Assembly (NCBI GenBank): GCA_050288105.1 | Contig: JBNKDE010000015.1 | Span: forward strand, 41,096-105,095 | DNA: 64,000 nt | From: JACNJF01 sp050288105 | GTDB lineage: Bacteria > Pseudomonadota > Gammaproteobacteria > GCA-001735895 | Reading direction: 5' to 3' | In this document: positions 9,317-18,884 of the stretch, piece by piece | Position numbering within the stretch: position 1 is the first letter of the stretch | Layout of the letters: each line of letters opens with the position of its first letter | The notes under the pieces: model-generated | Database searches by the model: none | Told to the model about the DNA's origin: nothing | The model's input: the letters and a program-made list of their open reading frames with translations, nothing else | Program-made: the position numbers and the translations under genes

Positions 9317-9928
9317 ATGAAACAGACTGTGTTGATCGCGGATGATCATCCGATATTTCGTGTGGGGCTGCGACATATCCTGCAACAGGAAAATAATTAC
9401 GAGTGTTATGAGGTCGGTGATGGTGCCCAGGCCATTGATTTTATTCTGCAGCACCAGCCCGATATAGTCATCGTTGATATCAATATGCCGGTGGCCGGAG
9501 GCCTGGAAGTGATCGAGAAAACCATCGGCTCGTCAACCCAAACCCTGTTTAGTGTACTTACCGTGTATGATGATTATCATCTGATGGAACGCGCATTTGA
9601 CCTGGGTGCTGCCGCCTATCTTTTGAAAGAAGACGCTGAAACTGAGCTGCTCAACTGTTTGCAAAGTATCACTCGTAAGCAGCGTTACCTGAGTGGATCA
9701 ATGGCGCGTATTTCAAAGCGTGCTGTTTCACTCAACAGTATCGATAAACTCACCCCGTCTGAACAACGCATTTTCGATCTGGTTGGGCAGTTTAAAACCA
9801 GTCGGGAGATCGCCAGGGATTTGAATATCAGCATTCGTACCGTGCAAAATCATCGTAACAATATTACCCAGAAGCTCGGTCTGCAGGGTAACAATGCCCT
9901 GCTGCATTATGCAGCACGCTTGCGCTGA
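9317..9928 (+). CDS. LuxR/NarL-family response regulator
   Basis: 203-residue response regulator: REC domain (1-120) with acidic pocket ADD (8-10) and phosphorylation site D54 in IVDINMP, then a LuxR-type helix-turn-helix (about 138-203; LTPSEQRIFDLV, SREIARDLNISIRTVQNHR). It follows the DISM kinase by 14 bases and is the obvious cognate regulator. A perfect 16-bp dyad lies 61 bases after its stop, in front of the large lipoprotein gene. That gene is the best candidate target. Confidence 0.92.
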   Translation: MKQTVLIADDHPIFRVGLRHILQQENNYECYEVGDGAQAIDFILQHQPDIVIVDINMPVAGGLEVIEKTIGSSTQTLFSVLTVYDDYHLMERAFDLGAAAYLLKEDAETELLNCLQSITRKQRYLSGSMARISKRAVSLNSIDKLTPSEQRIFDLVGQFKTSREIARDLNISIRTVQNHRNNITQKLGLQGNNALLHYAARLR

Positions 9929-9989
9929 TAATCCTGCCTGAGTCTGATTACCTCTCCTGATCTGACCTAAGTCAAATAGCGTTGTTAAC

Positions 9990-10005
9990 TGAGTAGTTCT
10001 ACTCA
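9990..10005. promoter_or_regulatory. Perfect 7-2-7 dyad upstream of the large lipoprotein gene
   Basis: TGAGTAG-TT-CTACTCA is a perfect inverted repeat ending 56 bases before the ATG at 10062. NarL-family regulators bind paired heptamers with a two-base gap, so the adjacent LuxR-type regulator is a plausible binder. A second short dyad (GTGAA/TTCAC, 10010-10014 and 10021-10025) follows. The function is inferred from position and symmetry only. Confidence 0.5.
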
Positions 10006-10061
10006 TGCCGTGAACCCGCTTTCACGCTAGTTTTAGCCGGTGCAGTCTTCTGGAGTTAGTC

Positions 10062-13000
10062 ATGTTTAAGATTTTCGGGCAATGGGCTTTACAGGTAGTT
10101 ATCGCGGTTGTACTGGTTGCCTGCGGTGGGGGTGGAGGCAGTACAGGTAGTGAAGTGCCTGGCCCAACGAGCCAAAGCCTGGCTGATTTTTCAATTATTC
10201 ATTTTTCTAGTCTAATTGGTGAAAGTCGCCTTGATTATTCACTGGTTCCTGCTGAAGAGACTGTCATCAATACGGCTGATTTAAAATCAGCAGAAATTCA
10301 GATTCAATTGGAGTACTCTGATAAAACTATCAGGGTTTCTCCTTCAGCAGTATCAATAGAAAATCAGACTGTCACTTTCAGAGCTCCCGGAAATGTCCAG
10401 CAGGGTCAGTTATCTCTGGTTACGGGGAATGCTGGCACCTCAAAAATTCAGTACCGTGTAATAGAAGAGAACACGCCGAGGTTAATTGATAGTCAACCTG
10501 TCTCAGTAACGCCTGGTAACCTGGTCACAGTAACAGGTGCTAATCTTCCAGAGATACCATTAAATCTTGTGTTTGATTCACGGGTTCCAGCGGTTTCAAT
10601 TAATGTTACTCCGGTAAATAACTCATTTACTTTTACCGTACCTCCTGATCTCGCGACTGGGGAATTTTATTTAGAGTTAGCGCAGTATCAAACTAATAAA
10701 CTGTACCTTTCAGTAAAAAGAAACGTCAATGCTAATATTGCGTTGCCTGACAACTTGTTAACAGAAGTTGGTGATATAAGCGTTGTGGTAGACGGCGAGG
10801 AATATACTGTCGATGCAAATTTATCTGTTTCTTTCCCGGTTGAAAATAACTCTCCAGAAATTGTTCATGTGTTTGCAGATAAAGACGATGTATCTTCAGT
10901 GCTTTTCAGTAGTGTTGTTTTACCTGGTGGGTCAGCAGCTGTCATTTTTGATCCAAAATCGACCGCAATAGCCTGGACCATGATGGGACTTTTAACTACA
11001 GGGAACCTTAGTGATGCAGAGTATAGCGATCTGTATACACAGCTACAGAGTAATGCAAAAGTCCAGCTTCTGGCAGATCATATCACTTATCTGCAGGAAC
11101 AAAATTCAGGGCAATGGCTAAACCTGAATGATACGGTTCTTATACAGAAATTTCGTGATATTGCCGAAGATCTGATGCAAACCAGCGCGGCGAAGATAGC
11201 TGGTAAAATTAGCCAAAAGACGACAGTTTCTAATTCATTTATCACGATTTCTCAGGATCCTGTAAATGCCCAAATTTACGTTGATGATTACGACTATTCA
11301 TTACTTTCTTTTAACAAGCATTTAATTAATGGCAGCGTTTCTATTGTAAACGATACACAGATGTATTTGAGTGTAGAGGCGAGGTCTGCAGCTGATAACT
11401 CGATAGTCAATGGTTATCGACACAATTTTGATGTTTTGCATTCTGACTCCAAGACTTTGGTTGGGCCGAAAGGTTGGGGGCTGTTATCCATAGCAAGTTC
11501 TAAAGAAATTGAACTGGAAGGTGAAGATGCGCACATCGAGATTGTAACCGGAGCCAGCATGGGTGAAACGGATCAGTATCAATTGCATCGTAAACTGAGA
11601 GCCAAGCTATTGTTAGACGGTGTGTTTGTTCCTTTAACTAATTCATTTCTCAATATACTGATTGACTTGAACGTGCCGAAGACTACCTTACGACATTCGG
11701 TTTACGATCTTATGAACAGTATTTACGGCTCTGGCTTTATCACGGATTTGGCAGGATATTATGAGAGTGACCAATATTCCCTATCTGGTATGGTCAATGT
11801 TTTTTTTATTAACCCCTTGTCCAGTTCTCTAAGCGGCTGCTGGAGTGTTCCTGTACGAGAAGGTTGTACCAAGTTGATTACCGGATTCGCCTTTGTATTG
11901 GAACGTTATGGCCCGTTAAAAAACGCCAGGATTTCAGATTTGGTGAGTCTGCTGCTTACAGAACTCAAGATAAAATTGATAAGCAAAGCTGTTGCCGTAT
12001 CTACTGGTCTTGGTGTCATTATTGAGGCTTTTGATAAAAGTGAAACTTTGCTTTATGCCGCTGCCGATGGAGTAACGATAACTGAGTCTCTTATTGATTT
12101 AGCTACTAATCCAAAAGAGATGAATGTAAACGTCGAATTTGCACTGGATATCGAAGATGTTAGTCCTACATGTATAGGTGTAAATCCTCAGGATAATTAT
12201 AACTTCGTACTGGATATTGAAGGAGAAGGTTTTTCTGCTGTTGATGGTTTGACTCCTTCTGTCTACCTGGGTACTGGGTATGCTGAAACACCATTAGCTT
12301 CAGTCTCTTCTTCTAACAATGGTACTTTGTTATCAGCTGTAGACGATCCGAATAAATTTATCACCACGGGAAGTGATTCTTATAATTTATATGTTGAATA
12401 TAACCCAAATCTTTTCGCTCAATATAACGAATTAATACAGTTTATCGACATTACTGATGATGTGGTTTACCTGGATAGCATAGAACCATCAAAAGGTAAT
12501 ATAGGTAACGAGGTTTCATTAAAAGGCTGCGGCTGGATTCCGCTAGAAGATATCAATGTTCATTTCAAGTCAGCTAATGGAGAAGTGTTAGCCAGTGATA
12601 TTGTTAGTCGATCAATTGATGAAATTAAGGTCAAGGTGCCAGATGAAGCTGTAAGTGGAATGGTTTATGTCACGGCGGGAAATAAAACTACCACTAAAGC
12701 ATTTTTTGAGGTTGAAAATTTCAGTTTGAAAACTCCAGATTCGCTACGTATTTTATCAGGCGAGGATATCGTGCTTGGGGGAAGAGGGCTTGACGAGACC
12801 AGTGCCGTGTATTTTACGGATCACTCTGGCAACTCGATTAAAGCGATACTCGGAGGAGTCACGGCTAATTCTATTAATGTGACCGTCCCCGAAGGATTGA
12901 TACCAGGGGTGATTACTGTGTATGCCGTACGGCCTGATGGGAAGATGACTAATGAGATTGAGCTGGTGATTTCGCCATCTCTGGTCACAGCTGCTCCAGA

Positions 13001-13700
13001 GGAAACAGCGTTTGAAAACAGTATTCAGGTAACGTTAAATCAATCTGAGGGTTACGATATTTATTATCGAATCGAAGAGGCTCCTTATGAAAGTTATACT
13101 GGCCCCATTACGCTAAATGCAGGTGAGGCAGTGTATGCTTATTTTTCAATCTATGCCTTTGCTCGGATTGAAGTTGGTGGCATTAACTATGATTCTGCCG
13201 AAAGTGAGTTCAGATATACACCTTGCCAGCAGGGTGAACATGTTAATAATGGTGCCTGTGTAAGCGATACCCCACCTCCTGCTGGCCCACAAAGTTGCCC
13301 GCTCTTTTATGATTTGAATATAGACCCTGATGGAGACTATGCATTCAAAATTTTGACTGCCGATAAAGACCATGATGGATTTTTTGAAGACTATACGTAT
13401 TGCACCTATTTTTATTCAACAGGCCACCTAACACTGGAAAGCTTTTATATTGATTCAGTTAGACAGGGGCTACAGACAATATATTTTGATACGGGTGTTA
13501 TCCATAATGAAGATCCCTATGACAATGGGCTTCTCAATGGAGTGAAAAAGACCTACTACGAATCTGGGCTAATTGAGTTTGAAACCGAATACATGGATGG
13601 GCTAAAACATGGCCAGGAAAAACAGTATTACAATATTAGCGGAACGGTTGTTTATTGCGATTTATATGAATATGGTGTTTATGTTGGAAGCTGTGGGTAG
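10062..13700 (+). CDS. Very large lipoprotein with IPT/TIG domains and C-terminal MORN-type repeats
   Basis: A 1212-residue predicted lipoprotein. The signal peptide ends in lipobox LVAC (Cys21) followed by glycines and a flexible linker, which suggests outer-membrane anchoring. IPT/TIG-like beta domains are visible at about 145-225, 800-885 and 886-970. Around 975-1045 is a stretch like the chitobiase/hexosaminidase C-terminal domain (PEETAFENSIQVTLNQSEG, then IYYRI). The C-terminus (~1150-1210) has MORN_2/YwqK-type repeats (GVKKTYYESGLIEFETEYMD, then GLKHGQEKQYY). The middle (~225-800) is unrecognised. Base use is more AT-rich than its neighbours, hinting at acquisition. The role may be surface binding or adhesion; that is inference from architecture. 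It lies downstream of the two-component pair, which may control it. Confidence 0.8.
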   Translation: MFKIFGQWALQVVIAVVLVACGGGGGSTGSEVPGPTSQSLADFSIIHFSSLIGESRLDYSLVPAEETVINTADLKSAEIQIQLEYSDKTIRVSPSAVSIENQTVTFRAPGNVQQGQLSLVTGNAGTSKIQYRVIEENTPRLIDSQPVSVTPGNLVTVTGANLPEIPLNLVFDSRVPAVSINVTPVNNSFTFTVPPDLATGEFYLELAQYQTNKLYLSVKRNVNANIALPDNLLTEVGDISVVVDGEEYTVDANLSVSFPVENNSPEIVHVFADKDDVSSVLFSSVVLPGGSAAVIFDPKSTAIAWTMMGLLTTGNLSDAEYSDLYTQLQSNAKVQLLADHITYLQEQNSGQWLNLNDTVLIQKFRDIAEDLMQTSAAKIAGKISQKTTVSNSFITISQDPVNAQIYVDDYDYSLLSFNKHLINGSVSIVNDTQMYLSVEARSAADNSIVNGYRHNFDVLHSDSKTLVGPKGWGLLSIASSKEIELEGEDAHIEIVTGASMGETDQYQLHRKLRAKLLLDGVFVPLTNSFLNILIDLNVPKTTLRHSVYDLMNSIYGSGFITDLAGYYESDQYSLSGMVNVFFINPLSSSLSGCWSVPVREGCTKLITGFAFVLERYGPLKNARISDLVSLLLTELKIKLISKAVAVSTGLGVIIEAFDKSETLLYAAADGVTITESLIDLATNPKEMNVNVEFALDIEDVSPTCIGVNPQDNYNFVLDIEGEGFSAVDGLTPSVYLGTGYAETPLASVSSSNNGTLLSAVDDPNKFITTGSDSYNLYVEYNPNLFAQYNELIQFIDITDDVVYLDSIEPSKGNIGNEVSLKGCGWIPLEDINVHFKSANGEVLASDIVSRSIDEIKVKVPDEAVSGMVYVTAGNKTTTKAFFEVENFSLKTPDSLRILSGEDIVLGGRGLDETSAVYFTDHSGNSIKAILGGVTANSINVTVPEGLIPGVITVYAVRPDGKMTNEIELVISPSLVTAAPEETAFENSIQVTLNQSEGYDIYYRIEEAPYESYTGPITLNAGEAVYAYFSIYAFARIEVGGINYDSAESEFRYTPCQQGEHVNNGACVSDTPPPAGPQSCPLFYDLNIDPDGDYAFKILTADKDHDGFFEDYTYCTYFYSTGHLTLESFYIDSVRQGLQTIYFDTGVIHNEDPYDNGLLNGVKKTYYESGLIEFETEYMDGLKHGQEKQYYNISGTVVYCDLYEYGVYVGSCG

Positions 13701-13902
13701 GCTACATGGTGATCTAGCACAATATATAATTCGCGGTATTCAATAAATTTAGGGGCAGGTTAAATTTCCCCCGTTTTAGTGGGTACGTACAATCAGGGTA
13801 AAAGCTCGGGGGTATCCCATTCATACAAGACGCAGACGCAATAAAATATTGGTTCAATGCATGGGTATCTTAGTTAATCCCTTAGTTCCGATTAATAGAT
13901 AA

Positions 13903-13931
13903 AAAACCCCTGCCTCGACAGCAGGGGTTTT
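13903..13931. terminator. Bidirectional rho-independent terminator
   Basis: AAAACCCCTGC (13903-13913) pairs with GCAGGGGTTTT (13921-13931) around a 7-base loop, with T tracts on both strands. It sits between the lipoprotein gene (plus) and the fasciclin gene (minus) and can serve both, though it is closer to the fasciclin stop. Confidence 0.85.
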
Positions 13932-13970
13932 ATTAGTATCAAATGGTGATAACGCCTGTTATCAGGATTC

Positions 13971-14459
13971 TTAGCTTTGCGGGAGAATCACTGTGTCAAT
14001 AACATGGATAACGCCATTATCAGTTTCGATATTCGCTTTAATCACTTTGGCCCCATCTACCGATACACCGGACATGCCGTTAATATACACTTCGGTACCC
14101 TGTACTGTGGCGACGTTTAACTGCTTAAGGTTTACATCAGACGACATCACCTTACCTGGCAGCACATGGTAGGTTAAGATAGAAACCAGTTGATCGCGGT
14201 TTTCCGGCTTGAGCAGGTTCTCTACTGTACCTGCAGGCAGAGCAGCGAACGCTTCGTCAGTTGGTGCAAATACCGTGAAAGGGCCATCTCCTTTCAGTGT
14301 GTCTACCAGACCAGCAGCCTTGACTGCGGTTACCAGCGTATTGAAACTTCCGGCGGATACTGCCGTGTCAACGATGTCTGCAGCGGAAACGGTTGAAACG
14401 CTTCCGAATGTCAGTAATGAGCCGAGGATAGTCGCCTTGATGCTTTTAGAAATATTCAT
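13971..14459 (-). CDS. Secreted single fasciclin (FAS1) domain protein
   Basis: 162-residue protein with a Sec signal peptide (cleavage near VSA-AD, residue ~26) and one complete fasciclin/beta-Ig-h3 domain. Both conserved boxes are present: H1 (GPFTVFAPTDEAFAALP) and H2 (near the end, IETDNGVIHVIDTVILP), with YHVLPGKV between them. Small bacterial FAS1 proteins are exported and usually implicated in adhesion or surface association; the partner here is unknown. The gene is monocistronic with its own terminator at 13903-13931. Confidence 0.93.
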   Translation of the reverse strand: MNISKSIKATILGSLLTFGSVSTVSAADIVDTAVSAGSFNTLVTAVKAAGLVDTLKGDGPFTVFAPTDEAFAALPAGTVENLLKPENRDQLVSILTYHVLPGKVMSSDVNLKQLNVATVQGTEVYINGMSGVSVDGAKVIKANIETDNGVIHVIDTVILPQS

Positions 14460-14971
14460 AACAAACTCCGATTGATGATTTAATGGTTAAAAAACAGGGG
14501 GCAGATATAGTGCCCTTCTCGAACTTTTATTCCGCTTCCATTCGAGACAGTTGCATCCTATCGCTGGTGTTGTGAAGACTCTGTGTTTTCGAAATCAAGA
14601 AATTGTGAAAATTGGAAATTAAATCATGTGAAGTATCGTCGTTCGGATGGGAAAGCCCGAAATTGATGAGGGCTTTCGTCTAATAATTTCTGGATATCAT
14701 TAAGCAGAAGAACAAACAGGATGCGAAGCAAGACAGTAAGGGGTGTTGGACAGGTCTTTCTTGAATTTACCGCCTTTCAGGAAAGGTCAGTCCAACTTCT
14801 TAGACGACAACTTGAAATCGTTAGTTAAGAAAATGTAACGCATGCCGGGTCCGTAGCGGTAATGCTGCCTTTACTTCAAGTTGTGAAGAACAGACATCTA
14901 TTTTTTTGCTGTCGATAGATCTGCTATTACTGAGCCTCCCGTAACTGAACAACAAGGCGGCTTTGATCGAT
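14460..14971. other. 512-bp gap with one imperfect hairpin
   Basis: No gene is seen. It should contain the fasciclin promoter. A long imperfect hairpin pairs 14745-14763 with 14778-14796 (15 of 19 positions, GTTGGAC/GTCCAAC ends). No T-run follows on either side, so it is not a standard terminator for the operon ending at 14972. Confidence 0.4.
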
Positions 14972-15676
14972 TTAAACCTTGATGGCATTGCCAGGTTTTC
15001 TGGACAATAGCCATATACAAAACGACAATTCTGCAGCTAGCGGTATGATATAAACTGGCTCGATGGTTTCGGACCATTCCGGAAAAATAAATCGAACCGT
15101 GCTGCCAGTGAGATAAACCACTGCAGCAGCAATTAATCCGTAACCTATCCATCCAGGTATGAACACAGATTTTATAATGAGGTAGCCAATCAGAAGATTG
15201 GATACCCCAAAGAATATCAGTCCCAGATCATATCCATAACTGTGTAAATTCAGAAATAATGTCATCATTGAATCCAGCTCATGGTGATTTGCGTTGGCTG
15301 CATAACTTGAACCCGTCAATAACAGGATAGCTGCAACATAGGTAAGCAAGTTAACACTCAGGATTGAGGCTTGAATCAACCTGAATACGCTTGCAGCTAA
15401 CGATAGAAGATTATTCACCGGTTTGAATAAAGCATATAAAACAATTGCCAACGCAACATCACACAAGACCATGATCATATCTGCTGCAAACCCGGATCGA
15501 TAGAGCGACTGTGATGCCAGTATATTTTCTGCGGTAGCAATAGGATCATCCATTTCGATCAATGAGGCGCGAACAAAAAACTCCCCGTAAAGTCCCGATA
15601 AAATAATACACAGATAGAGTGCTCCGGCAATCCTTGCATACCGGGTTGAAGCATGGTCTTGAGCTGGAATGTTCAT
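14972..15676 (-). CDS. DUF4386 family membrane protein
   Basis: 234-residue polytopic membrane protein with six or more hydrophobic helices. The N-terminus (STRYARIAGALYLCIILSGL) and the FFGVSNLLIGYLIIKS segment are typical of DUF4386. The biochemical role of this family is not known. A strong ribosome-binding site (AGGAGG) lies before the ATG. It is the last gene of the operon that runs from 18741 downwards, 24 bases after the nitroreductase gene. Confidence 0.82.
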   Translation of the reverse strand: MNIPAQDHASTRYARIAGALYLCIILSGLYGEFFVRASLIEMDDPIATAENILASQSLYRSGFAADMIMVLCDVALAIVLYALFKPVNNLLSLAASVFRLIQASILSVNLLTYVAAILLLTGSSYAANANHHELDSMMTLFLNLHSYGYDLGLIFFGVSNLLIGYLIIKSVFIPGWIGYGLIAAAVVYLTGSTVRFIFPEWSETIEPVYIIPLAAELSFCIWLLSRKPGNAIKV

Positions 15677-15700
15677 AAGTATCCTCCTATAAAGCGTTGG

Positions 15701-16327
15701 TTACAGGGTGATTACCATATCAGCATGGCTATAACGTACTTTAGGCTGGCTGGCACTAAGGTCTTCCGGATGTCTGACACCTAGAGTGCAGATTACACAG
15801 GACTCCAGCCCCATTTTATTTAGTCCAAGCACTTCATCGAAACCATCTCGCTCAAACCCGGTCATCGGGCAGGCATCGATTTGCATCATTGCGGCTGCAG
15901 TTAAAAAGGTACCGAGTGCAATATAGGTTTGTTCATGCGCCCATGTTTCCTGCTGTTGTGGTGATAAACCAGCCAGAAAACGTTTTATATGATCACCCAT
16001 ACCTGCAAACTCATCAATGGAGGTACTACGAACTTGCGCTAGCGATTCAATATATCGATCCACCATTTCATCTCCTACATTCTTTTGTGCTGCAAACACA
16101 ATCAGGTGTGAGCAATTCACTACCTTTTCCTGCCCCATTGAATATTCGAGCAGTTGCTTTCTCACATTCAGGTCGTTGACTACAACCAGACGGTAGGGCT
16201 GTAAGCCAAAGGCGCTTGCGCTCATACGTGCAGCAGTTAATAAATCATGAATCCTTTGATCATTCAGGCGTTCATCTGAAAACTGTTTTACGGCATATCG
16301 CCAGTTTAATGCTTGTATTACATTCAT
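15701..16327 (-). CDS. Nitroreductase family NAD(P)H-dependent oxidoreductase (NfsB-like)
   Basis: FMN-dependent nitroreductase/quinone reductase family member, 208 residues. Family features: N-terminal RYAVKQF and AARMSASAFGLQPYRLVVV (FMN phosphate and ring binding), central YIALGTFLTAAAMMQIDACPM, and C-terminal CTLGVRHPED. Such enzymes reduce nitroaromatics, quinones or enones using NAD(P)H. AGGA precedes the ATG. It lies 10 bases after the DMT transporter gene and is co-transcribed with it. Confidence 0.9.
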   Translation of the reverse strand: MNVIQALNWRYAVKQFSDERLNDQRIHDLLTAARMSASAFGLQPYRLVVVNDLNVRKQLLEYSMGQEKVVNCSHLIVFAAQKNVGDEMVDRYIESLAQVRSTSIDEFAGMGDHIKRFLAGLSPQQQETWAHEQTYIALGTFLTAAAMMQIDACPMTGFERDGFDEVLGLNKMGLESCVICTLGVRHPEDLSASQPKVRYSHADMVITL

Positions 16328-16337
16328 TATGATATCC

Positions 16338-17276
16338 TCATGCTTGCTTGGTTAATATGCTTTGCTGGCGACCGGCGTCAGCAGGTATAACGGTTGATAT
16401 ACGTGGTATACGATTGGTCAGCGTGGTTAGTAGAACTCCGCTAAAAATAAGTCCCATGCTAAACAGGTCCTGGTAGTCATACTGTTCATCCCAGATAACA
16501 ATACCTGCCAGCAGGGTCACTGCGGTAATGACATACCCCATCTGACTGAGATAAACCGGTCCGCCCACCTTCAAAAGTTTAAAGGTACTTAGATACGAGC
16601 CACCTGCTATAAAACCTAGCGCTGTTAACACCCCGCCAGTACTCAGGTTTGCTGGAATGGCATCAGAGAAATCGCTCCACAACAGATTGATCACTAGCAG
16701 GCACAGGCTCTGTACGGTTAGCATCCCGGTTACCAGTGACAGGGCATCGCTACCCGCAGGCCAGTAGTGGCTTCTATAAATATTACTGGCTGCAAGTGAT
16801 ACCGGAATACCTAGTGCAAGCAGCAGGTAACCCCAATTGTCCTGAAGATCGCCACCTTGCTGTGGAGTTGCCAGTAGCACTACGCCCCCTAAACCGATAC
16901 AAAGACCCAGTAAGCGTAACGGATGCCCCTGTTCCATACGCAGCAGTCTTGCAATGACATAGGTAATCATGGGTGAGAGAGCAGTCAAAAGGCCTACCGT
17001 ACCGACCTGCAATTGTTTCAATACGTTGAAGGCTAGTATGTAGGGAATACTGATACCCAGTAAACCACCGACCAGGTAGTAGCGAAGATGCTGAGTTTTC
17101 CAGGCAGGATAACTTCGGGTTGCCAGGGAAAAGATCCAGATCACCAGAGCGCCACCAGTCAATTGCCAGAACAGAATCAATAGAGGAGGAATGTCATCAT
17201 GACCAGCCTGTTTTCCTGCAATGAAAACACCTGCAGCGAGTGAACCGGATACCAGGAGAAGGAGAAGTGCTTTCAT
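16338..17276 (-). CDS. EamA/DMT-superfamily transporter
   Basis: 312-residue integral membrane protein with ten predicted helices in two EamA repeats (about 1-140 and 150-290). This is the architecture of drug/metabolite exporters of the DMT superfamily; the substrate is unknown. The start codon overlaps the VOC gene stop by four bases (ATGA). A charged glutamine-containing tail of ~20 residues follows the last helix. Confidence 0.87.
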   Translation of the reverse strand: MKALLLLLVSGSLAAGVFIAGKQAGHDDIPPLLILFWQLTGGALVIWIFSLATRSYPAWKTQHLRYYLVGGLLGISIPYILAFNVLKQLQVGTVGLLTALSPMITYVIARLLRMEQGHPLRLLGLCIGLGGVVLLATPQQGGDLQDNWGYLLLALGIPVSLAASNIYRSHYWPAGSDALSLVTGMLTVQSLCLLVINLLWSDFSDAIPANLSTGGVLTALGFIAGGSYLSTFKLLKVGGPVYLSQMGYVITAVTLLAGIVIWDEQYDYQDLFSMGLIFSGVLLTTLTNRIPRISTVIPADAGRQQSILTKQA

Positions 17277-17725
17277 TTTGATCCCTCCACCTGCAGGGTA
17301 TACGCAGTATCTCTAGTTTTTTTGACGATCTTAAAAGGCTGAGACAGTTCGATCACGTTACGATCCGGATCACGCAAAAAAATCGACGTGCTGCCATCAC
17401 CGAAAGTTACTGGGCCTTCGGTTATCGCGATTTGCAGATTGCGGATCTCAGACTCAGCCAGAGTAATATCACCGACCGCAAGCGCAAGATGTGTATACCC
17501 CGGGAATTTCTCACACACATCCATCAGGATATTACGCCCGCCGTTATCATCATCAGATGAATCGAGTAGATTTATTACTGCACCACTGGGATGTTTTAAT
17601 GCGCATACCCGCTCCTGCATATCCTCTCGGATTAACTCGAACCCCAGGTTGCGATAAAAGTAGATTGAACGCTTAAATTCCGCGACTCTTACACCCACAT
17701 GAGCAACACCCTTAATGTTATTCAT
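17273..17725 (-). CDS. VOC family (glyoxalase/dioxygenase-fold) protein
   Basis: 150-residue vicinal-oxygen-chelate protein with two beta-alpha-beta-beta-beta modules. Candidate metal ligands are His in GVAHVGVRV (residue ~9), His in YTHLALAV (~77) and Glu in NVIELSQPF (~125). VOC proteins include glyoxalase I, extradiol dioxygenases and antibiotic-binding proteins; none can be chosen from sequence alone. It overlaps both neighbours by four bases, showing tight translational coupling with the cyclase and exporter. Confidence 0.85.
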   Translation of the reverse strand: MNNIKGVAHVGVRVAEFKRSIYFYRNLGFELIREDMQERVCALKHPSGAVINLLDSSDDDNGGRNILMDVCEKFPGYTHLALAVGDITLAESEIRNLQIAITEGPVTFGDGSTSIFLRDPDRNVIELSQPFKIVKKTRDTAYTLQVEGSK

Positions 17726-18741
17726 GATGCATCTCCTTTTCCGCTGGCAGCAATGGGAATCGCAATAGGGCGAATCGGTGCAGCATCAGAACCGCGCAGT
17801 TTCAACGAACCCCCAATAAAAGCGAATTCGTAAATCTGGTCACGTGACAGTTCTTCGAGATACACCAGTTCCAGAATGGGTGCTCCCTGCTCAGCGAGAA
17901 GGTAGCTATGTACAGGTACATAGTTGTCTTCGACCTCTGAAGGAAAAGCTTCAAAGCTGAGGTTGTCCGCACCCACGATCATGGCACCACTTTCTTCAAT
18001 GAGAAAACGTGCCGCAGCGAGCCCCATACCGGGTGGGTTTTGCATATAGGCCGATGCATCTTCATACGCCTTCATACGACCAGTACGGATCAATACCACA
18101 TCGCCGCTTTGCAGCGTGACCTGCTGCTGATTTAGCGTATCCACCAGGTCCTTACGTGTTACACGGTACCCATCGGGTAGCATATTCACACCTTTAGCTG
18201 CAGCCACATCGATAAGTACACCACGTGCAATAATCGGTGGAATATTCTCTGCTCCCGCTACCTGCCATCCACGGTCGCCCAGATATTCAGAAGCCTTGTA
18301 GCCGTTCCAGATTTCACCGTTGAGGCCGAAGTGGTTTAGTGCATCGATGTGTGTCCCCATATGTGTGTAAAGTGAAACAGCGGCCCCGGTATAACTGACA
18401 TGCTCATTCATCTTTTCGCCGAGTGCCAGAGGGTCATCGACAGCCGTACCATGTGGCGTATGGGTCATCCAGATGCGGTAGTGAGGGTCTCCAGCTGCCT
18501 GCCAACTAGGCATGCCAATGAAGTATTCCACTGACAGATCATAATTGGTTCCAGCTCGGATCTGAGATAGCACTTTTTGTTGAGATTCCACTGTCATCAG
18601 GTTAAGTCGACCGATTTCGTCGTTTGCGCCCCAGGGGCTCTTACCCACCTCGGTACCCGATGCCATAGCTATGGAACCCTGCAACAGCGATAATGCCAGA
18701 GCTAGTTGACTGATTTTATGTTTGAACAATTTATTCATCAT
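17722..18741 (-). CDS. Exported cyclase-family metal hydrolase (kynurenine-formamidase-like)
   Basis: 339-residue protein of the cyclase family (PF04199), which includes arylformamidases and isatin hydrolases. The metal-binding motif HMGTHIDALNH is intact. A Sec signal peptide (residues 1-27, ending IAMA) indicates periplasmic location, unusual for the kynurenine formamidase branch but known for other cyclases. AGGAG precedes tandem ATGs. It is the first gene of a five-gene operon and lies divergent from a LysR regulator that probably controls it. Confidence 0.85.
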   Translation of the reverse strand: MMNKLFKHKISQLALALSLLQGSIAMASGTEVGKSPWGANDEIGRLNLMTVESQQKVLSQIRAGTNYDLSVEYFIGMPSWQAAGDPHYRIWMTHTPHGTAVDDPLALGEKMNEHVSYTGAAVSLYTHMGTHIDALNHFGLNGEIWNGYKASEYLGDRGWQVAGAENIPPIIARGVLIDVAAAKGVNMLPDGYRVTRKDLVDTLNQQQVTLQSGDVVLIRTGRMKAYEDASAYMQNPPGMGLAAARFLIEESGAMIVGADNLSFEAFPSEVEDNYVPVHSYLLAEQGAPILELVYLEELSRDQIYEFAFIGGSLKLRGSDAAPIRPIAIPIAASGKGDAS

Positions 18742-18821
18742 ATTTCTCCTGTTTTCATCATGAGTTGTTAACTAATAGGCTGGTCTAACAGCCTTGAAGA
18801 AAAGCTTAATGGAGTTAGAAT

Positions 18822-18850
18822 TGTTAATAATCGTGCTTTTATGAATAACA
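18822..18850. promoter_or_regulatory. Possible LysR operator between the cyclase operon and its regulator
   Basis: TGTTAATAATCG (18822-18833) and TTATGAATAACA (18839-18850) form an imperfect inverted repeat in the 143-bp divergent spacer, ending 34 bases before the LysR start. LysR-type sites are partly symmetric and AT-rich like this, but the match is loose. Confidence 0.3.
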
Positions 18851-18884
18851 CTGTTCACAAATATTTAATAATAGGTGTCAACTT

